A program made the position numbers and the translations under genes. Shown one piece after another: positions 62,288 to 64,000 of a stretch of DNA of 64,000 nucleotides. The first letter of the stretch is position 1; every line of letters begins with the position of its first letter. This stretch comes from Flavobacterium sp. LC2016-12. GTDB lineage: Bacteria; Bacteroidota; Bacteroidia; Flavobacteriales; Flavobacteriaceae. The DNA lies in contig NZ_JADKPT010000009.1 in the NCBI RefSeq assembly GCF_015351595.1, positions 1 to 64,000 on the forward strand, written 5' to 3'. Below the pieces are notes generated by a model. The model was not told the origin of the DNA and made no database searches. It was given only the letters and a program-made list of their open reading frames with translations.

Positions 62288-63052
62288 ATGTTATACTCAA
62301 AAATAGAAGGCGAAGGAAAACCATTTATCATCATGCACGGTTTTCTTGGAATGTCTGATAACTGGAAAACACTTGCCGGACAATATGTAGAAGCCGGATT
62401 TCAGGTTCATATTTTAGATTTAAGAAATCATGGTCGCAGTTTTCATTCAGATGAATGGAGTTATGAAGCAATGGTTAAGGATGTTTTCGAATATTGTCAG
62501 ACAAATCAATTAACGAGAATTGATATTTTAGGACATTCAATGGGCGGAAAAGTAGCGATGCTTTTTGCAACAACGCATCCTGAAATTGTAGATAAATTGA
62601 TTGTGGCAGATATTGGTCCGAGATTTTATAAACAACACCATCAGGATATTTTGGCAGGATTAAACGCCGTTGACTTTTCTGTAAAACCAAGCCGAAATGA
62701 TGTTGAAGCGATCGTAGCTCAATATGTTCCTGATTTTGGAACACGACAATTTTTATTAAAGAATCTATATTGGAAAGAACCGGGACAATTGTCTTTTAGA
62801 TTCAATCTGGAAGTTTTCAATAATAATCTGGATGCCATTGGGAAGGCTTTGGCAGACGATTTAGTTTTTAATAATCCTACCTTATTTATTAGAGGAGGAG
62901 ATTCAGGCTATATTTTAGATTCTGATTTTGATTCGATTCGTCAGCATTTTCCAAATGTAAAATTCGCAACCATTCCAAATGCCGGACATTGGCTTCATGC
63001 AGAAAATCCTAAAATGTTTTTTGAGATGACAACGGAGTTTTTAAAAGAATAA
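62288..63052 (+). CDS. Alpha/beta hydrolase (YbfF-type esterase)
   Basis: 254 residues from ATG 62288. 'FIIMHGFLGMSDNWK' supplies the oxyanion region, the nucleophile lies in 'DILGHSMGGKVA' (S84), a likely acid in 'IRGGDSGYI' (D205) and the catalytic His in 'NAGHWLHAENP' (H234). Closest in pattern to E. coli YbfF, an acyl-CoA/carboxylesterase. Cytosolic; natural substrate unknown. Confidence 0.9.
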   Translation: MLYSKIEGEGKPFIIMHGFLGMSDNWKTLAGQYVEAGFQVHILDLRNHGRSFHSDEWSYEAMVKDVFEYCQTNQLTRIDILGHSMGGKVAMLFATTHPEIVDKLIVADIGPRFYKQHHQDILAGLNAVDFSVKPSRNDVEAIVAQYVPDFGTRQFLLKNLYWKEPGQLSFRFNLEVFNNNLDAIGKALADDLVFNNPTLFIRGGDSGYILDSDFDSIRQHFPNVKFATIPNAGHWLHAENPKMFFEMTTEFLKE

Positions 63053-63103
63053 TCTTTTTGATAAAAATTTTAGTACTTTTATTAAAACTTTAAATCATAA
63101 ACT

Positions 63104-63457
63104 ATGAAATTAATACTCAGACTTCTTGTTACCGCAGCGTTGGTTTTACTAATTGCCAATTTTCTGCCAGGAGTTCATGTTGCCAGTTTTGCTACAGCTG
63201 TAATCGTTGCAGTAGTTCTGGGATTATTAAATCTTTTTATAAAACCAATTTTGGTAATCCTTACTTTGCCAGTTACATTCGTTACTTTAGGATTGTTTTT
63301 ATTGGTAATTAACGCCATTATTATTCTGCTGTGTACTAATATAGTAGGAGGTTTTGCAGTTGATACATTCTGGACAGCTTTATTCTTTAGTATCATCTTA
63401 TCTATCCTTCAGTCTATCACTTATAAAATATTAGGAGACGATAATAAATTGAAATAA
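63104..63457 (+). CDS. Phage-holin-family (YvlD-like) membrane protein
   Basis: 117 residues with four membrane helices and the 'LLNLFIKPILVILTLPVTFVTLGLF' core of the YvlD/holin-4 superfamily. Despite the name it is a common chromosomal inner-membrane protein and no other phage gene is near. Function unknown. A near-consensus TACTTTTA at 63074-63081 may be its promoter. Confidence 0.88.
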   Translation: MKLILRLLVTAALVLLIANFLPGVHVASFATAVIVAVVLGLLNLFIKPILVILTLPVTFVTLGLFLLVINAIIILLCTNIVGGFAVDTFWTALFFSIILSILQSITYKILGDDNKLK

Positions 63458-63502
63458 AAGGAGCTCAAAAACAGCTTCAAATACAATACATTAAAAACTT
63501 GG

Positions 63503-63543
63503 TTGGGTTGCAAAAATTTTATAATTTTGCAACCCAATTTTAT
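63503..63543 (+). terminator. Hairpin before tig that doubles as promoter region
   Basis: TTGGGTTGCAAAA (63503-63515) pairs with TTTTGCAACCCAA (63525-63537) around a 9-base loop, followed by a short T run. The stem contains the tig -7 box. Confidence 0.78.
63522..63529 (+). promoter_or_regulatory. -7 box TAATTTTG of tig, inside the hairpin
   Basis: Exact TAnnTTTG match 35 bases before the ATG at 63564. It lies across the loop and descending arm of the hairpin. Confidence 0.65.
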
Positions 63544-63563
63544 TATGTAAATTAAAGAAGAAG

Positions 63564-64000
63564 ATGGATATTAAAAGAGTAGCAACAGACGCTGTGAATG
63601 AAACGATTGTAATGACAGTTGTTCACATGGATTATAAAGGTCAAGTAGCAAAAAGAATAAACGAAAAAATGCCATTGGCTACTGTTAAAGGTTTTAGAAA
63701 AGGACAAGTTCCTAAAGACCTTGTTGAAAAACAATACGGAAAAGCAATTAAGCAGGAAGAAGTTCAAAAAGTAGTTGATTTGGCTTTAGAGCGTTTCGTG
63801 CAATCTGAAAGATTAAATCTTTTAGGAACTCCTCTTGCTAAAGTAAATGAAAATTTTGATTGGGATGCTGAAGAACTAACTTTCGAATACGAAATTGGTT
63901 TGGTTCCTAACTTCGAAATTGATTTAGAAGCAAAAAATAATATCGTAAAATATATCGTTACTGCTGATGATAAATTAATCGACGGACAAGTAGAACGTAT
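63564..64000 (+). CDS. tig: Trigger factor, N-terminal part (cut by window edge)
   Basis: The frame starts at ATG 63564 and is open to the last base, giving about 145 residues of a protein that should be ~440. The ribosome-binding signature appears as 'VKGFRKGQVPKDLVEKQYG' (the family's GFRxGxxP motif), followed by 'LNLLGTPLAKVNENFDW' and 'FEYEIGLVPNFEIDL'. Trigger factor is the first chaperone met by nascent chains at the ribosome exit, with a prolyl isomerase domain that lies outside the window. Confidence 0.93.
   Translation, partial: MDIKRVATDAVNETIVMTVVHMDYKGQVAKRINEKMPLATVKGFRKGQVPKDLVEKQYGKAIKQEEVQKVVDLALERFVQSERLNLLGTPLAKVNENFDWDAEELTFEYEIGLVPNFEIDLEAKNNIVKYIVTADDKLIDGQVER

Noticed and set aside
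63104..63457. Prophage remnant because of the 'phage holin' family name
   Set aside because: The family is widespread in chromosomes and no other phage gene is near.
1..64000. Insertion sequences, tRNA or rRNA genes
   Set aside because: No transposase frame, tRNA cloverleaf or rRNA stretch was recognised; gaps are short and explained by terminators, promoters and palindromes.

Overview
The window is AT-rich bacterial chromosome from a gliding member of the Bacteroidota, almost certainly a Flavobacterium close to F. johnsoniae. Three things support this. The type IX secretion (T9SS) and gliding genes sprA and remB lie in the order sprA, gcvH, vanZ-like, deoC, remB. Several lineage-restricted families are present (PorP/SprF, DUF4270, DUF4249, DUF6089, DUF4403). 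At least 20 genes are preceded by the Bacteroidota -7 promoter box TAnnTTTG. No tRNA, rRNA, CRISPR array, transposase or phage module was seen. Coding density is very high and no gene-free stretch exceeds 300 bases.

Layout. 1-6.4 kb: the 3' end of a giant repeat adhesin with a T9SS type B sorting domain, followed by a PorP/SprF-like outer-membrane protein and a PorE-like TPR/PD40/OmpA protein. 6.6-10.2 kb: a CBS-domain protein, a fused malic enzyme and ruvA. 10.2-21.3 kb: sprA, gcvH, a VanZ-like gene, deoC and remB. 21.4-26.6 kb: a cytochrome oxidase assembly operon (ctaB, two subunit III genes, subunit IV, an SCO-like protein without the copper cysteines, a true SCO, DUF420, a small Cys protein). 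Subunits I and II are not in the window. 26.7-28.1 kb: a DUF4403 lipoprotein. 28.3-35.7 kb: a MacB-type efflux operon with one ATPase, two permeases, two membrane-fusion proteins and one TolC. 35.7-40.4 kb: tsaB, an MscS channel, an Ala/Glu-rich helical protein, an Nfu scaffold with a doubled N-domain, an orphan PorP/SprF protein and a gamma carbonic anhydrase.

40.5-45.4 kb (minus strand) is the most unusual block. A small barrel protein, a Kelch lipoprotein, a small DUF4907-like lipoprotein, a LytS-type histidine kinase and an intradiol-dioxygenase-like lipoprotein are packed tightly, followed by a LytTR response regulator with its own promoter box. This is the best candidate for an undescribed sensing system in the window. 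45.6-48.2 kb: a DUF4270 lipoprotein and a barrel protein. 48.2-56.6 kb (minus): an envelope-biogenesis block (murI, two ompH/skp genes, bamA, uppS, a DUF6089 protein, nadK, a CBS protein), with pdxJ divergent. 57.5-60.7 kb: a TonB-dependent receptor with a DUF4249 lipoprotein. The window ends with an orphan lipoprotein, an alpha/beta hydrolase, a small four-helix membrane protein and the first part of trigger factor (tig), cut by the window edge.

How the parts fit. The adhesin and its SprF/PorE-like partners are the kind of cargo and accessory factors handled by the SprA translocon, and RemB adds a further motility factor. Much of the rest is outer-membrane construction (BamA, Skp), isoprenoid carrier and peptidoglycan supply (UppS, MurI), respiration and export. 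Transcription signals are often compact: terminators run straight into promoters, and the TTG inside promoter boxes can be mistaken for start codons.
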